5,948 nt of DNA from Anaerolineales bacterium. Lineage in GTDB: Bacteria > Chloroflexota > Anaerolineae > Anaerolineales > Villigracilaceae. This document shows positions 5,128 through 5,948 of this stretch, one piece after another (the first letter of the stretch is position 1; each line of letters starts with the position of its first letter). The position numbers and the translations under genes are program-made. The notes under the pieces are model-generated. The model saw only the letters and a program-made list of their open reading frames with translations, was not told where the DNA came from and made no database searches. The stretch lies in NCBI GenBank assembly GCA_028689195.1, contig JAQTWR010000187.1:1-5948 (forward strand), written 5' to 3'.

Positions 5128-5948
5128 TTGCAAATCTGGTTTCTTACCCCTGCGGCTATAGGCTATCTGATCCAGTTTATTTTGAGTTTGGCTATTACCG
5201 CTTATCTTATCCAACATATTATTTCACGCAAAGACCGCGATTCGCATTTGCTGCTGCTCGTCGGGTTTCTTGTCGCGGTCACCTTATTTGTAGGCTTGTT
5301 GTTTTTAGACGCGTCGGCTCTGCCTTCGCCGCGCTTGTATATTGTCTATTTGGAAAACGCCGTCCTGGCGGCGGCTTTAACACTTCTGCTTCAATTTGCC
5401 TACCATTTTCCAACGCTGTACCCTTCTCGTAAAAGAGAGGCAAAGGTCGTGTTGTGGCTGAGCGTGTTATACCTTTTTTACGAGACGCAATACGCCCTTT
5501 ATCGTTATTCCCTGTTGTGGTGGCAGGGAATTGTTGACTATCGTCCGGCGGGGGCGGATTACGCGCTGGCGATGTTTTTCGCGTGGACGCCGCTGGCGTT
5601 CTTTTTTCAATCTATCGCCGCCGATGAACGTCCCATACACTGGTTTCGTAAATTTTGGACTCCGAAGAATTTGGGAGCGCGGGGAGCTCGTTCGTTTGCG
5701 CTGATTTTTATCCCGCTCTTTACTTTGAGCATCGTAAATGTTTTGCGCGCGTTCAGCGTTATCTCTACGTCTACTTATAGCGCGTCCCTCTCGCTTGGTA
5801 TTCTTATCACCATGTTTTTATTCGCATCGGCGTATCTTAACTTCCTGCCGGAAAATACCTCCTTTCTCGGAAAAATATCAGGCGCAACATTAACCCTGCT
5901 TCTAGCGGCGCTTGGATTGGTTGGTTGGACGGTAACGCCCAGTCATGT
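5128..5948 (+). CDS. Multi-pass membrane protein, N-terminal part (runs off right edge)
   Basis: An open frame of 273 codons from a TTG start to the window edge without a stop, so the C-terminus is missing. An ATG-only search would place its start much later, at the in-frame ATG at 5572. The translation (MQIWFLTPAAIGYLIQFILS at the start) has about seven or eight hydrophobic segments: roughly residues 9-29, 40-60, 71-93, 106-125, 143-162, 188-208, 217-238 and 249-268. Short charged loops such as SRKDRD (33-38) and PSRKREAK (99-106) separate some of them. I do not recognise the family with confidence. A large N-terminal membrane block like this can be the sensor part of a histidine kinase or other signalling protein, but no cytoplasmic output domain is in view. 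It is transcribed away from the acyl-transfer operon and shares its intergenic region, which allows but does not show a regulatory link. Confidence 0.8.
   Translation, partial: MQIWFLTPAAIGYLIQFILSLAITAYLIQHIISRKDRDSHLLLLVGFLVAVTLFVGLLFLDASALPSPRLYIVYLENAVLAAALTLLLQFAYHFPTLYPSRKREAKVVLWLSVLYLFYETQYALYRYSLLWWQGIVDYRPAGADYALAMFFAWTPLAFFFQSIAADERPIHWFRKFWTPKNLGARGARSFALIFIPLFTLSIVNVLRAFSVISTSTYSASLSLGILITMFLFASAYLNFLPENTSFLGKISGATLTLLLAALGLVGWTVTPSH

Noticed and set aside
4978..5217. Upstream extension of the carrier protein frame to an ATG at 5217
   Set aside because: The extension crosses the likely promoter region and the divergent gene start, has no ACP-like character, and the ATG at 4977 has a Shine-Dalgarno.

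Overview
The window holds one tight operon on the minus strand (positions 4977 down to 1, running off the left edge) and the start of a divergent gene on the plus strand (from 5128, running off the right edge). They are separated by a 150-bp intergenic region. Composition is moderate in G+C. The look of the proteins, and a divergent multi-pass membrane protein starting at TTG, would fit a Chloroflexota (Anaerolineae-like) bacterium. That is an impression only: no rRNA, tRNA or taxonomic marker gene is present.

In transcription order the operon encodes: an 80-residue acyl carrier protein (4977-4735); a 560-residue fatty acyl-AMP ligase-like adenylating enzyme (4738-3056); a 465-residue MBOAT membrane acyltransferase of the DltB/AlgI/PatA type (3059-1662); a 413-residue protein with three N-terminal membrane segments and an extracytoplasmic SGNH-hydrolase-like domain (1630-389); and the N-terminal 127 residues of a second MBOAT (381-1) almost identical to the first. 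The first two junctions are 4-bp ATGA overlaps. The next two gaps are 31 and 7 bp.

This set of parts mirrors the dltABCD logic: adenylating enzyme, carrier protein, MBOAT, SGNH protein. The likely scheme is that the ligase activates a carboxylic acid as acyl-adenylate and loads it on the carrier's phosphopantetheine arm. The MBOAT then takes the acyl group across the membrane, and the SGNH protein completes transfer to an extracytoplasmic acceptor. The ligase looks like a fatty acyl-AMP ligase rather than a D-alanine ligase, so the transferred group is probably not D-alanine. Neither acyl group nor acceptor can be read from the window.

The most unusual feature is the duplicated MBOAT gene on both sides of the SGNH gene. 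The visible 381 bp differ at 16 positions, only two residues are changed, and the differences cluster at the 5' end, as expected after recent duplication or gene conversion. Second in interest is the divergent intergenic region. Both gene starts there have the same leader layout: TTTCCGC, then a purine-rich Shine-Dalgarno, then a CTCCT block just before the start codon that could pair with it.
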